Shown in pieces: positions 23,371-35,201 of a stretch of DNA of 64,000 nucleotides. The notes under the pieces are model-generated. The model saw only the letters and a program-made list of their open reading frames with translations. It did no database searches and was not told the origin of the DNA. The position numbers and the translations under genes were made by a program. Numbering within the stretch: the first letter of the stretch is position 1; each line of letters starts with the position of its first letter. Location of the stretch: NCBI GenBank assembly GCA_050084985.1, contig JBITNC010000002.1, forward strand, positions 24,180,001 through 24,244,000, read 5' to 3'. Origin of the DNA: Nageia nagi (Eukaryota; Pinophyta).

Positions 23371-24746
23371 ATGATATTTATGGGTTCACATTCTTTGTTA
23401 CCTTCCATATCAACTAAATGTTAAACCCCAAATTCAAATTTTCTTTTAATCATGTAAGGACCTAACTAGTTAGGAGTAAACTTATCATGGAGCTATCATT
23501 CCATTCAAGAAGTTTGTTGGTTTTCTTTTAAAACCAAATATTCTATGTTAAATTCATAAGTTTTAACTTTTTTATCAAAGTCTCTTTTAATAAGATTTTG
23601 ATAAGTATGTAAATGCTCTAACTCATTAACTCTTCTTTCATCTAAAAGCAGTAATTGATCTAATCTTGTTTGATGAACTACTTCATCAGAGATATAATCT
23701 TGTAATGTAATTCATAAAGAAGGAATTTATATTTCTAATGGTAATACTACTTTTTCCCCATAAACTAATGAAAATGGGGTTGCCCCAATAGGAGTTCAAA
23801 TACTAGTTCTATAGGCCCACAATGCATGTGGAATTCTTGCATGCCAATCTCTATGGGAGTCATCAATAGTTTTTACTATAATGCTACATATAGTTTGGTT
23901 TGTGGCTTAACCTTATCCATTCCCTTGAGGATAGTAAGGAGTTAAGAATCTTAAATGAATATGATATCCTTTACATAAATCCTAAACTTCCTTATTTTTG
24001 AAGTTTTTCCCATTATTAGTGATAATTTGGGCCATAATTATAAAATTACATATAATATGGTTCTATATGAATTTTGCTATCTTTGGCCCTTTTTTTGAGA
24101 TCATGGGGATAGCTTATACCCATTTTGTAAAATATTCTATAGCAATTATTATAAACTTATGATTTCCTAAGGAAATAGGAGAGATTTGACCTATTAAATC
24201 TAATACCCATCTCGAGAATGGCTACAATGATTGCATGTATTATAATGTATATGAGGGTTGATTAAATGGATTAGCATATTATTGACATTTAACACACTTT
24301 ATAATGTATTCCATGCAACCATGTTCCACAATAGGCCAATAATATCCCAAATGCATTAATCATTTTGTGATTATGGAGCCACTAAAATGTCCACAAATTC
24401 CATCATGTGCACATGAAATAGTAATTTGTGAATTAGCCCATTCTAAACATTTGAGCAATATCCCCTTAAAACCCCTATGGTATAAGACATCTCCTATCAT
24501 ACAGAAGTGAAAAGATTTTATCTTGAATACTTTCTAAGATGATTTTGTTAAGTCTTTAGGTAGTACCCCATCTCTTAAGAATTTGAACAATTGTGTATGC
24601 CATAAATTTTTGTCTTCTATTGTAGTGTCTAAGACTACATATTCAACTTCATTTGATTCTATTGAGAATTGAATTATTTGAACAATTTCAATAGGAATCA
24701 TTTTTTGATTAGGGTTTATGGCCATTAAATATCTAATAGAATCCAT
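23371..24746 (-). pseudogene. Tat element integrase
   Basis: Minus strand. The N-terminal zinc-binding part (about 24430-24260) shows CAHDGICGHFSG...YYWPI...CVKCQ (H2C2). The core starts near 24210 with RWVLDLIGQI (first catalytic Asp), then FIIIAIEYFTKWV. Near 24020 is IITNNGKNF, where the second Asp (normally SDNG or TDNG) reads as Asn. After this come LTPYYPQGNG, CSIIVKTIDDSHRDWHARIPHALWAYRTS and LVYGEKVVLPLEI (23880-23740), and the C-terminal tail ends MEGNKECEPINIMHLHPFY near 23375. Stops recur about every 50-100 codons. Integrase would insert the cDNA into the genome; this one cannot work. Confidence 0.9.
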
Positions 24747-24779
24747 AACATCAACAAACCTATTAGTTGATCATGGTGC

Positions 24780-25105
24780 TGCTTCTAAATCATATTTTTC
24801 AAAAGATAATAAAAGATTTTTCACTAATCTCTTATATTTTTACAACAATGGTTCCTTACATTGGAAGATTTCTTTTGACTTGAGTCATGATTAACAACAA
24901 ATCACCAATGAATTTTACTTTTTTCCAAATTTAATTTTATAGCAATTTTAATAGCCAAGATTAAGGCTTCATACTCAACATTGTTGTTCGTACAAGTAAA
25001 GTTAAGTTTAAATGAATAGGGTATGGGAACTCCTTGGGGTGTAACAAAAACAACATTGATACCACTACTTTGTTTGCATCTCAACCCATCAAAATATATT
25101 ACCAT
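24780..25105 (-). pseudogene. Second (archaeal-type) RNase H domain of Tat element
   Basis: Starts with VIYFDGLRCKQSSG (catalytic Asp), then VVFVTPQGVPIPYSFKLNF and TNNNVEYEALILAIKIA (catalytic Glu in EYEAL), the typical start of the extra RNase H that Tat elements carry between the ordinary RNase H and integrase. A stop at about 24902 precedes the rest. The linker to integrase (24746-24534) includes WHTQLFKFLRDGVLP. This domain is the strongest lineage marker in the window. Confidence 0.9.
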
Positions 25106-25293
25106 ATCCTAATATTCTTTAGATTCTACAAGAATTTCCATTTCATCTAATTGAAATACATGTTCATCTAGTAATCTATGATGAGTGGATTATCACTAGA
25201 TAATGGTTCTTCAGCAAGGTAATCAACTATGAATTATCTTTTAATTGATTTTTAACTTATGAAAAGTAAGTTGAATTTAGTTATATGCATGAT

Positions 25294-25641
25294 TCATTTA
25301 GATGTTCTTGCATTTTGACAAGTTTTATTCATCATGTATTTCAAAGGGTCAACTTTAACAATTATGTATGTCGTATAGTTTAGCTTGTAATGTCTTAATT
25401 TTTTGGTTGCAAATACTATTGCTAAACATAACTTCTCCAAATACACATATTTTATCTCATAACCAACTAAATTTTGACTAAGGTAATATATTGCTTGTTC
25501 ATTACTATTCTCATTCTTTTGAGCAAGTGTAGTTCCTAAGGCTATTTTTGTGGTTGATATATATAACAAGAATGGTTCTCCAAGCTTAGGTGGTACTTTA
25601 ATGGGTGGTAAAAGAAGATAGTGCTTAATCTCATCAAACAA
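25294..25641 (-). pseudogene. Tat element RNase H (RT-linked)
   Basis: A 115-codon open frame, the best preserved piece of the pol region: FDEIKHYLLLPPIKVPP, LLYISTTKIALGTTLAQ, QAIYYLSQNLVGYEIKY, EKLCLAIVFATKKLRHY, VDPLKYMMNK. These are the usual landmarks of the RNase H/connection domain following Gypsy RT. It ends at a stop 190 bp before the second RNase H. Confidence 0.93.
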
Positions 25642-25949
25642 CTCTTGTTGTTAACTACCCTAGTGAAAGATAATACCATTCTTCAAAATTTTGTTAAAAG
25701 GTTTACACTTATCTGATAATTGAGAAATGAAATGTCTTATGGCTTGCAACTTGCCTTAGAGTCTTTGTATTTGTTTTATATTTGAGAGGGGGAATATTTG
25801 TTATTGCTTTTATTTTGTTAGGATCTACTTCAATCCCTCATATAGAGATAATGAAACCCAATAATTTCCTAGATGTTACCCAAAAACACACTTATTTGGG
25901 TTTAATCAAATTTTATGTTCTAGTAACCTATCAAATATTTTAATAAGCA

Positions 25950-26670
25950 CTTTTGGGGTGATCATTTCATACTTTTTATTTAGCTAGCACATCATCTACA
26001 TAATCTTTTATGATATCATGCATGTAATCATGGAAGATGTACATCATGGCTCTTTGATAGTTAGCTCCAAGATTTTTTAATCCAAAAGGCACTACTCTAT
26101 AATAGAACATTCCCCATGGTGTTGTAAATGTGATTTTATGTTGGTCTTTAGATGCTACCTTAATTTGATTATACCCTAAAAACCCATCCATGAGTGACAA
26201 CATTTTGTGTCCTCTAATAGAATCAACCAAGCTATCTATGTTTGGTAGAGGAAAGTCATTCTTAGGATATGCTTTATTTAGATCCCTAAAATCTATGCAT
26301 ATTCAAATCTTCCTCATGGATTTCTTAATTGGTACCATATTAGAAATCCAATTGGAGTAATCAATTGGGTGAATAAACTTGGCTTATAAAATTTTTTTCA
26401 ACTCCTCTTTTACCGTTAAGACAATTGTAGGATGCATTTTTTGTAGTTTTTGTTTAATAGGTTTTGCACCTCCCTTTATACCAATGTTATGTACTACTAA
26501 ATTAGGATCAAGCCTAGGCATATTAGCAAATATTTTCTATTTTTCCTTAAGTATTGTAATGAAATATTTTCTCTCATTTTTGGTAAGGTATTTTCTTAAT
26601 GCAATTATTTTAGGGCTATTAGGTTCATTACTTAAATTAAGTTTGATGGTTTCTGCAATTAACATGTGAG
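25950..26670 (-). pseudogene. Tat element reverse transcriptase
   Basis: Minus strand. The upstream part has FANMPRLDPNLVVHNIGI and MHPTIVLTVKEEL (about 26535-26400), then FRDLNKAYPKNDFPLPNID and MLSLMDGFLGYNQIKVA (26300-26150), ITFTTPWGMFYYRVVPFGLKN, and the catalytic motif YVDD at 25991-26002 in IIKDYVDDVLAK. Stops interrupt it at about 26375, 26310 and 25976. These blocks match Tat reverse transcriptases more closely than chromovirus ones, in line with the second RNase H. Confidence 0.93.
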
Positions 26671-27952
26671 ATACCTCTTCTAATTGATTGGGTATTGGAA
26701 TCTAATTACTATCATTGGCATTATATTCTTCATCCTCAGCTTCATACTGATCTTCCAAAGTAGTATTGATATTCAAGTTTATAGTATGTAAGATTATATT
26801 TATTTCTTTGAAATCTTAGATTGTAGGTTGTTCAGGAATTAATGTAAAATATGTAGTTTCTACATCTACTAGAAAGTATGAAGAAGTATTTGAATTTATT
26901 GAACCTATCCTCTCAAACTCATAACTTCTAGACCAATCAAAGTTCATTTGAGGCATTAAATTATCATATATTTCTACAATATCTACCATGTTAATTGATA
27001 TATTGGAGAATAACCATCCCAAGAATAATGTTTAAGACTCTATTTCATCTTAGTTTGTCATCCATTTATATACTTCAGATAAATTTTCATATGTTATAGA
27101 CTCAGGTTCTAATTTAGTTATCTTGAAACTAGATACTCCTTGATTTTTGCCCTTATAACCTAATCCTATCTTATCATTGGGTAATTGATAATGAATATCA
27201 ATGGTGTATCTAGGTCCTTGTTCATATCATCCTAAACCTTTTCCTTTCTAATGACATCTATCAAAGTATCTTTGGACAAATGATCTAACATCTAGTGACA
27301 AGTATTCTAATGAATCACAAAAAGTAACTTCATTATATTGAGGTAAAATAAGGATAGGTGGTTCTATAGGACTTTGATATACAAAAAGTGTTTGATTAGG
27401 TAATTTTCCCAATGGTACTAATTGCTCCACCACACAAGGAGACTCTTTAGATCTTCCTATTTCTTGAGCTATAGGAATATTAAAAATGACATCATCAATA
27501 GCAAATTCCCCTATTCTGTAATTAGTCAATTTTATGGTCATAGGATAAATATCTAATGGTTTATCTCTTATTGTACTATCATTATCTATTTTACTTATAG
27601 GAAAATATGCTTTTAGTGATGAAGCTTTGTTTACTTCATCCAGCTTTCGTGCTCTTTCTTCCCATGTTTTCTTTTTCAAGATTGTTGGTTTTATTTTTAG
27701 TAATGAATCTCTATTAATCTTTGTTGTATGAGGTATTTTAGGATCGAAAAGAAATTTCCCCTTTAAAGAACTTGGAAAAGCACCTTCTTTATCGATATCT
27801 ACTATTGATAACTTTTCAGGAACTCTAGGCAGTGTAAAATAATGAGTGGAAGGTAAAGCAATCTCTCCTAAAATATGTGTATGATTGCAATGGGAGTATG
27901 GGTTTTCATTGCCAAGTACACAATGTACTACACCATCATGAATGTATTTCAA
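26671..27952 (-). pseudogene. Protease-RT linker of Tat element, with a 234-codon open frame
   Basis: The longest open frame of the window (27952-27248) begins KYIHDGVVHCVLGNENPYSH and continues with EKLSIVDIDKEGAFPSSLKGK, KKKTWEERARKLDE and PMTIKLTNYRIGEFAIDD. It lies between protease and RT, where Tat polyproteins have a poorly conserved linker. A second frame (27022-26816) has MGWLFSNISINMVDI. No catalytic motif is visible. The frame is part of the gag-pol polyprotein rather than a separate gene. Confidence 0.7.
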
Positions 27953-28079
27953 GCAATTATGATATGTTTATGGGACACATTACATGTCTATAATCCATAA
28001 TCTACCTAGGAGTAAGTTTTATTATGTTATATCCCTTTAATGACTTGTAATAATGTTTGTATAGTTTTATATCCTTTGA

Positions 28080-28515
28080 TGATGGGAAACAATATAGATC
28101 CCATTATTAATCACAAAGTATCATTAAAAGCTCTTAATTGTAAGGAAGGTGCACATATGTGTGAGAAAGGAAGATTTAAGTTCTTATAGGTAGTTGTAGA
28201 AATGATATTTATTATAGAACCTTCATATATTAATATTCTTTTAAAAGCCTTCCCATCTATCTTGGCTATGATATGTAATGGGGAATCTTAACCTTGTGAA
28301 TAGTTTGATTGCCTAAATTCGTAATCATGGAAGGAAATAGTGGGTTTTTGGCTTGTTTTAATATTCTTTACAAAATATACAAAACTTTCAAGATCATAAA
28401 TATCTAATTCGATTATATGCAATAATTGGTTCATAGCTTCTTTATGATTTTTATATTGTTGTAATAACTCAAATAAGGACATCTTCAATTGTGAGTTTCT
28501 TAACCAATGTTGCAA
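28080..28515 (-). pseudogene. Tat element protease
   Basis: Minus strand. The frame from 28515 ends with KPTISFHDYEFRQSNYSQG, then, after a stop, SPLHIIAKIDGKAFKRILIYEGSIINIISTTTYKNL, the retropepsin-like fold whose catalytic Asp-Asn/Gly-Gly is here Tyr-Glu-Gly (about 28210), so the active site has decayed. LHIIAKI and NLNLPFS are typical flanks in Tat proteases. Confidence 0.75.
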
Positions 28516-28522
28516 AGATCCT

Positions 28523-30651
28523 TTATTGAAATCTTAGGAAGTTGAGATCTAGGTATATTTGGTTGTATAATACCATCATTTGTTTGATTGTTGGAAATAT
28601 CATCTTGCCTTCCTTATGCCTTTGGGCTCTTGTAGTTATGCTTATCATAGAAAAAAATGTAGAAGAATCTCGAAACACTTTATGTGTTACTTGATTTTGG
28701 TGTATTTGTGATGATACAATATTTGTTTTATGTTGAGGAAGAGGATTCTGATATATTCCTAGATTTTGATTAGGGATAGTCAATGGGTTGTATAACTATA
28801 ATATTCCTTGATCAATCAAATCTTGAGCCTTATGTTGCAATGTTCTGCATTTGCTTGTAGCATGGCCCTTTTGGTGATGATACTAACAATAATCATTATC
28901 ATTGTACCATTTTATATTTCTTGCATCTAGCATTTTAGGCTATATTTCAGGTAATATAATCATTTGATGGTCCATTAACTTTTTTAAAATATCATACAAA
29001 GATTTAGTCAAAGAAGTAAACTTTCTAGGGGGTGGCCTAGGTTTTCTTTCTTCATTTTATGGAGCATATGTATTTTGTATAAGGTTTGACTCTCCATCAT
29101 TAAGGTAAGAAAATTTATTAGCAGGCATTAGTTTTATTTATTATTCAGCTTGATTTCTTTTTCTAACATAAGGTTCTTTCTTTTTACTTTTAATTCTCCA
29201 TCCCAGATTTTAACCTTCTCAAATACAACAACTTGAGAGATTACTTCCTAAAATGTCTTGTGTTGTTGAATCAATAAGGTACTAACAATGGGTCTTACAC
29301 AACTTTGACTAAACATTTTTATTAATTCTTCTTATGGTAAAGTATAAGGCATGCTTGTCAAAATTACCCTCCATCTTGAAATGAAGTCTATAATTGTCTC
29401 ATCCTGAAATTGTTGCAATATTGTAAAATTAGTTATGGAGGTTTTGTATTTAATATTTATCCTAAAGTGCTCTAAGAATAAATTAGCCAATTATACACAT
29501 GTTGTGATGCTATTTTGTTAAGTTATTGTACCAATCCATTGCTTTCCCAACAAATGTCATAGGAAAGATACGTAACATTAGAACATCATTATTGGAAATT
29601 ACATAACTTGAATATTTAAATCGTATCAGATGTTCTTTAGGGTCCTCCTTTCCTTTAAAAAATTCAATTTTTGAAATCTTATATTTGAAAGGGATATCAA
29701 TCTTAGGAACACTAGGGTGTATGGGCTCATTAATAATTATTTTGTAAGAGATTTTATACTTGTTTTGTTGGCATAACATTTTCTCAATCTCTATTAACAT
29801 TTCATCAAATTCATTAGTCAGTTGTGTGGGAACAATAGGATTTTTATTGTTCCTATTACCTTCCCTTTATCTATTTGTTAAAAATGATTGATAACTTCTT
29901 TCATATGGTGTTTGATCACCATAATAATTTTCATTATATGGTGGAGTAGGTGAGGGTGCTATCATCGCCCCTATTGATATAAAGGTGTAAGAGTATAATT
30001 GTTTTAAACTTCATGTCTAGGTCAAGGTAAAGGGGGTATTGGAGGTTATTTTGGCTCATGTAAAACCTCCCTTTTTCTAGGTAAGCAATGGTCTTAATTT
30101 TTATGATTTTTATGACCTTGGGTAGACAAGGACCTTCCTCTAGGTGGCAACTTCTTATTATCTACTATTTTTTGATTAGGCCTATTTTGAATCTAAGTTT
30201 GAACTTGTTTTTGAGCTTTCCCTAGAGGTGGTTTACTTTAATATGCATAAAACATAGGTTGTGTTTGCAAATATGGATCTCATCCTAATCTTCTAGGTTG
30301 GTATAATTTTTGTGTGTCTAGATTGTACAAAATAATTTATTGGTCATTTTGAAGTTATTAATGATTTTGATTTTATCTATACACATACAATGGTATTTTT
30401 TCTACCTTATAACTTAAAGGATCAATATCTCTCCTATGTCTTTATTCAAGGATCCCGTGACTAGTTCTTGGGGTAGTATAAGTAGTATTAGGATTCGCAT
30501 AACTTGTAGTAGAAGAAGCATAACTAGTCCTAGGGGTAGGTGTATTAGTTTTTAAAATATAATAAGCATCATTATACACCCTATCATGGCTTCTTTGTTC
30601 AGGTGTAGGAGTGTTAATATGTATTGAAATTCTATCATCGAACTCATTCAT
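28523..30651 (-). pseudogene. Tat element gag
   Basis: The start at 30651 opens a Thr/Pro/Ser-rich N-terminal segment (TPTPRTSYASSTTSY). The capsid homology region (29800-29510) shows PFKYKISKIEFFKGKEDPKEHLIRF and RIFPMTFVGKAMDWYNNL. The nucleocapsid has a decayed zinc-binding segment YC*YHHQKGHATSKC near 28900-28865, the CX2HX5HX4C form seen in Tat gag, followed by LQHKAQDLIDQGIL. The C-terminal frame is 28783-28523. Stops break the frame at many points. Confidence 0.85.
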
Positions 30652-33013
30652 CCTTCTAGAGATGGTGGAAGGAGTATAATCATATCATCTTATATACGAT
30701 TGGAAAATAAATCCATCTGATAGATAACATGTAATATGATCATACTTCAATTTAAAAATACCTTTTTATAAAATGGCATAAGTGAAATGCATTCATTATG
30801 GAGTAGTAGTCCTTGAGATGACTTCTTCCTCATTACCTATTAGTGTTTTTTCTACTAGATCAAAGGGAAGACTATGAGTGTGAGAAGAATGAAGAATCCT
30901 TAACTAAGTTAAATGTTTTCTCACTTCATTTAAGGTATCTTTTGTTTCTTGAGTAGTTCCTCTCCTCAATATTTCTCTACTAGATCTATGAGACCTATGA
31001 CTAGGTTATTCCTCTCAGTAGATTTCATTGTATGGCTCTTGTTGTTGATGAGCCATTTGAGAATGAGTATTAACCATTCTATTTTGTTGTTGTTTTTCAG
31101 AACCTTACACCTTTCAATTTTTGTTTTGGTTTTGATTTTTGATTAGGCAAGGGAAATACAACATACATCATTCATAGCAATTATATTTTATTTTTGTCTT
31201 TTATATTATCAAGAAAAGAAAATATATGCACAAACAACCTATTCATAACTCACCTTTGTAGTGTGGTTATCTTGTCTAATTTTGTTTAATGAATTGAATT
31301 ATTTTTTCTTTAATAAATGATGTGAATAATTTATTTTATTTTTTATGAATTTTCTTGGACTAGTTTTTTCTAGTCAAGTATTTAACCAAAGGTAGGTTGG
31401 AATCCTATAGGTAATCTATGGTGAAGTATTGGCTTGGTACCTAAAATGGTCCCCTTAGTGTAGTGGGGCTTGAGGAATGCCACTCAAGACTATTTTGATA
31501 GTGGGATCCAAGCATAGCCTCCTTGTATATAGTTGCTTGGTGAAAAGTGATGACTTTTACCCTAGAACTCAGTATTCATCTCCAATTTTGGCTCTACGAC
31601 TTATAGTGTGGTCAGTGGGTGCACAAGAAATATAGAATAAATGGTTGGTCATCACATCCAACTCATTGATGTTTATTTTTAAAAGGTCTTATGCATATAT
31701 ATTGAAAATGAAATAACTCATGATAACTACAACCCAACCCAACATACATGTCCTTTGATTTATATTTTATTTAATATAAAAAAAGCAATATTTTAATTAA
31801 TGATTCTTTATCTAACACACAATATTCATTACCACTTTTAATGTGATTATTTAACTAAAAATTAATGAGATTCATTTACTCCTTACAAATTTAGAAGTAA
31901 TTACATGAAGTTCATTTACCACTTCTTACTATTCTTATCTACCTTTGACCTCCTTTTGGAGAGGTAAAATAAGGTATACAAGAAGTCATTAAGTGAATGT
32001 AAATTACTTTAAATGAGATTCTTTAACTCCTCTTCAAATTACCATCCTTCAACCCCCTTTCGGAGTGATGAGGTGGACCATGAAGAGTATTAATATGAGA
32101 TGAATGTTTTTAGATTAGGTTCTTTAACTCCTCTTCAAATTACCATCCTTCAACCTCCTTTTAGAGCGATGAGGAGAATAATGAAGAGTATTAATGTGAA
32201 GGAAAAATACCCACCTGATAAATTAACTAATTTAATGTGTTTGAATTTACCTTAACCATGGTAAATTAACCTTATATTTATTCCATTTTTTAAATGAGAG
32301 TTAATTCCTCCTTTCGAGTGTAGAAGTGACTTAATGAAAGTTCATTATCAATTTTAGTGATAAAAAGTGAAAAAAGAGTTCATTTACTCCTTTCCTATTA
32401 CGCCCATTTTGATCACCTAAGATCACCTTTCAGTGCAAAAGGAGAGCATATGTTGGTGTAATGGAAAGTATTAAGTGATTTTATTTATCATTTCCAAAAC
32501 CTACAAAGATAAACAATTCATATAACTTATTTAAATAAAGCAAATGAACAATGCATATTCCTTAATCATGCATCTACCCTTTCTACATGAAATCTAGGCC
32601 AAAAAAATCACAAACAAGGGGTTCTTTTCCATTTTCCATTTTTAATGCCTAAATTACACTTTTGACATTCACAAAAGTTGAAAATCATACCTTCTATTTT
32701 GAGTTGATGATATTTTTAGATTTTCACATAGAATCGCTAGCGATCCAGTATAAATTGTTGGCATTTAAAAAAAATCGCTAGCATTCCAATACAAATCATT
32801 GGTGTTTAAGACAAATTGCTAGCATTTAAATTCAAATCATTAGTGATTGAAGAAGATCATCAATGATCACATAGATCAAAAATACAAAATAGCAAATAGA
32901 AAATAGTGTAAGATTTAGTAATGATTACACAAACATAGATGATAAAAAATAAAATATAAATAGCAAGAAGTACCCCTTGCACCTCATTTTCATTGTAGCC
33001 TGTGTGTGAGGGC
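30652..33013 (-). other. 5' leader of the Tat element
   Basis: About 2.3 kb between primer site and gag with no gene. It contains a diverged tandem array (31850-32480) with two clear 101-bp units at 32021-32205, and a cluster of the motif atcgctagcgat and variants at 32731-32880 that recurs in the LTR. Confidence 0.6.
32021..32205. repeat. Tandem repeat, about 101-bp unit
   Basis: 'ctttaactcctcttcaaatt' starts at 32021 and again at 32122, each followed by 'accatccttcaac', a 'gatgagg' stretch and 'tgaagagtattaat'. Weaker units with the same layout extend from about 31850 to 32480. Confidence 0.8.
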
Positions 33014-33032
33014 CCTCCTTCTAGCCCCAAAA
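33014..33032 (-). other. Primer binding site of Tat element
   Basis: On the minus strand TTTTGGGGCTAGAAGGAGG follows the 5' LTR, resembling the (T)GGCGCTAGAAGGAGG-type site found in Tat elements. The exact tRNA is not assigned. Confidence 0.65.
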
Positions 33033-33855
33033 TATTTACTCAAAAAATAACCCTGCAAGCATGCAATAACAAAAGTTATCACAACCAACAAAAACTATTT
33101 ATTGATCTTTAAATAAACCTCAATTTTGATTACAAGTTGCCTCGTAATGGAGGGCTTTAATACAATGTGTAATATAGGCCTTTTGGAGGTCTTTCTTTGC
33201 TTGTGTCTTCAAGCTCTAGATATCATTTAATTGCACCTACAATAAGAATAATTTTGATTGCTTCTTTCTTGCTAACTCCCTAGCTTCTCTTTGCTTTGAC
33301 CACTTGCTAGTCTTGGAATCCTACACATACATAGACCAACAACCCATCAAACATACCTACTCATGCTTTAAGATTATAATAAATGAATATGATATAAACA
33401 TACATATAAGCAAAAATAGTAAATTGAAATATACTTAGCAATCTGGATATAATTTAGTAGTGTAAGATTGCATTTCATCTTCTCACACCCCCCTTTTTCT
33501 CTATGGGAGGGGTCTTATTTATAGATTTTCTAAGGTAGCATTAGTTGCTATTTTGGAAGGCAAGACTGGATGAAAAAATCTCATCTAGCCTTATCATAGA
33601 TTATATTTGTGTAGGAAAAATGTATGATCAAGCATGATTCATCCTTGATCTATTAGCTTATTTCCTTGTATGCCTAATTTTTATATTTTTTCTTTGTGCT
33701 TTTTATTTTTAGGATCACTAGCGATTATCTATTGGGTGCTAGTGATTGGGTATGATCGCCAGTGATTGGGAAGCTTTGGCAAACTTTATTGTTTGCCTAA
33801 AATTTTATTCCCCTCTTTCATTTATCAAAAGAGGGGCCATTTTTACATGTATGCA
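33033..33855 (-). repeat. 5' LTR of Tat element E4
   Basis: An 823-bp partner of 14803-15635. The left edge is TATTTACTC (TG changed to TA) and the right edge ACATGTATGCA. It carries 'atcactagcgattatc' and two related copies at 33711-33770. Confidence 0.93.
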
Positions 33856-33860
33856 CAAGT
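33856..33860. repeat. Target-site duplication CAAGT, right
   Basis: An exact copy of 14798-14802. Confidence 0.9.
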
Positions 33861-34690
33861 ACATTCATGTTTTCTAATAATTATTTATCATATTTGCATG
33901 TAATTCTAATTTATTTCAAATATATATGCAAAGTTGCCCAAAGTTGTCAAAAAATTATCTAGAAATTACAAGAATACCAAAAGTGCAAGTTTTGTTTCCA
34001 AATCATCAAGATAGATGAAAATAAGGTATGCATGCAAATTTATAAGATATTCATCATGCTTTCTAAAGTTTCTTTTCATATGAAATTATTCATGATAAAC
34101 TTAGAAAGTCCTCATGGAATGGGAGCATTAGTTTTCAACTTGGGGCCAACCAAAACTAGACTAAAAAGGGTCTTTTATGGTGATTTATAATTTCCCATAA
34201 AACCTTTTATAAATGGTTATATTACTATTAGTTTTCTATGAGTTCATTTCTTAATAATTGACTCCTTACAATGGCAGTTAATAACTACCCCTGTATGGTT
34301 GCATAAACTATCACCAAAGGATATAAGGAGGCAACTATTAACCACCCCCTTATAGTTTAAGGGGTCTATTTAAAACCACCATATAATAAATACTTTTTTA
34401 AAAAAAATAGGCATAATATATAATTATTTTTCCATAAAAAAACCTAATAAAATAATGCTTCTAGACTATGCCTTCCTCTATTACCCTAAGTACAGTACCC
34501 CTACGGATCAATTATAGTCTTAGCTAGCCATGGGCTCTTGGATGATGGCCTAATGAAACTAACTAGTCATTGTTCATTCTCTTACCTTACTTATTCTAAT
34601 CCAATATTGGAATAACCTAAAGGAATTCCTAACCATACCTCCATAGTGGCCAAATCCATGGATATCTAATATATTACATTTTTCATACTT
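33861..34690. other. Host flank, nothing recognised
   Basis: AT-rich sequence with no gene I can support. It continues the sequence interrupted by the Tat element at 14797. Confidence 0.4.
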
Positions 34691-34930
34691 GTAACAAACC
34701 TATCAAAAATCTCCACAAGAACATTCTCCATGTTTGAAATGCACTTTCCTACTTCAATATAAATATTTGAAAGTAAATATAAGATGCATCATATTTAAGC
34801 TTCAACAAAAAATGATTTTTTCCACATACATAAACTGCCCTATTCCTACATTCTTATTTGATTTATAAGCACCAAGCTGACACATCCACATGGGAAGTTC
34901 AAAGGTCCATCATTTTATTGTACCATATTA
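34691..34930 (-). pseudogene. PPR protein E-motif fragment
   Basis: The minus strand reads, through frame changes, SKYATSYIYFQIF and a preceding 'LCGCVSAWCL' stretch, corresponding to the PPR E-motif consensus 'YVLLSNIYA' and the preceding 'LLGAC' block. It is a diverged duplicate of 36000-36200 (shared 'ttctccatgtttgaaatg', 'cctattcctacatt', 'acatccacat'). Confidence 0.6.
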
Positions 34931-35201
34931 ATATAGTGTACTTACATCCTTTAATATCATATCATACAATTGCATAATTTTAGAACATATGGTAGATGAG
35001 GCCAACTTATCACTTTTGGATTAGTTTTTGATATTTTTTTAAGGTTGGATTGTTGCTTTCCTTCTCCAAGCCAATATTTTCTACAAGGATATGATTTTTA
35101 GAAATATGGTATATCAACATCCAAATTGTGATATTATATACCTCTATTAGTTCAATGGTGTTCTAATTGTATAAACATTAGAAATGTAGTTTATCACTTT
35201 T

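Larger units (their letters stand above)
14803..33855 (-). mobile_element. Giant Ty3/Gypsy retrotransposon, Tat lineage (E4)
   Basis: A 19.05-kb minus-strand element bounded by LTRs (14803-15635 and 33033-33855) and a perfect 5-bp target duplication CAAGT. Lineage is set by the second, archaeal-type RNase H domain after the RT-RNase H (25105-24780), which is diagnostic of the Tat group, and by very large size and an antisense extra gene between integrase and 3' LTR. The order on the minus strand is 5' LTR, primer site, 2.3-kb leader, gag, protease, RT, RNase H, second RNase H, integrase, then a 7.7-kb 3' region with the antisense plant mobile domain gene. All coding parts carry stops. The LTRs differ at roughly one base in ten by eye, indicating an old insertion, yet the structure is uninterrupted. 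Confidence 0.95.

Noticed and set aside
26379-26669. Plus-strand Phe-rich frame of 96 codons
   Set aside because: It is the complement of the conserved Tat reverse transcriptase N-terminal region.
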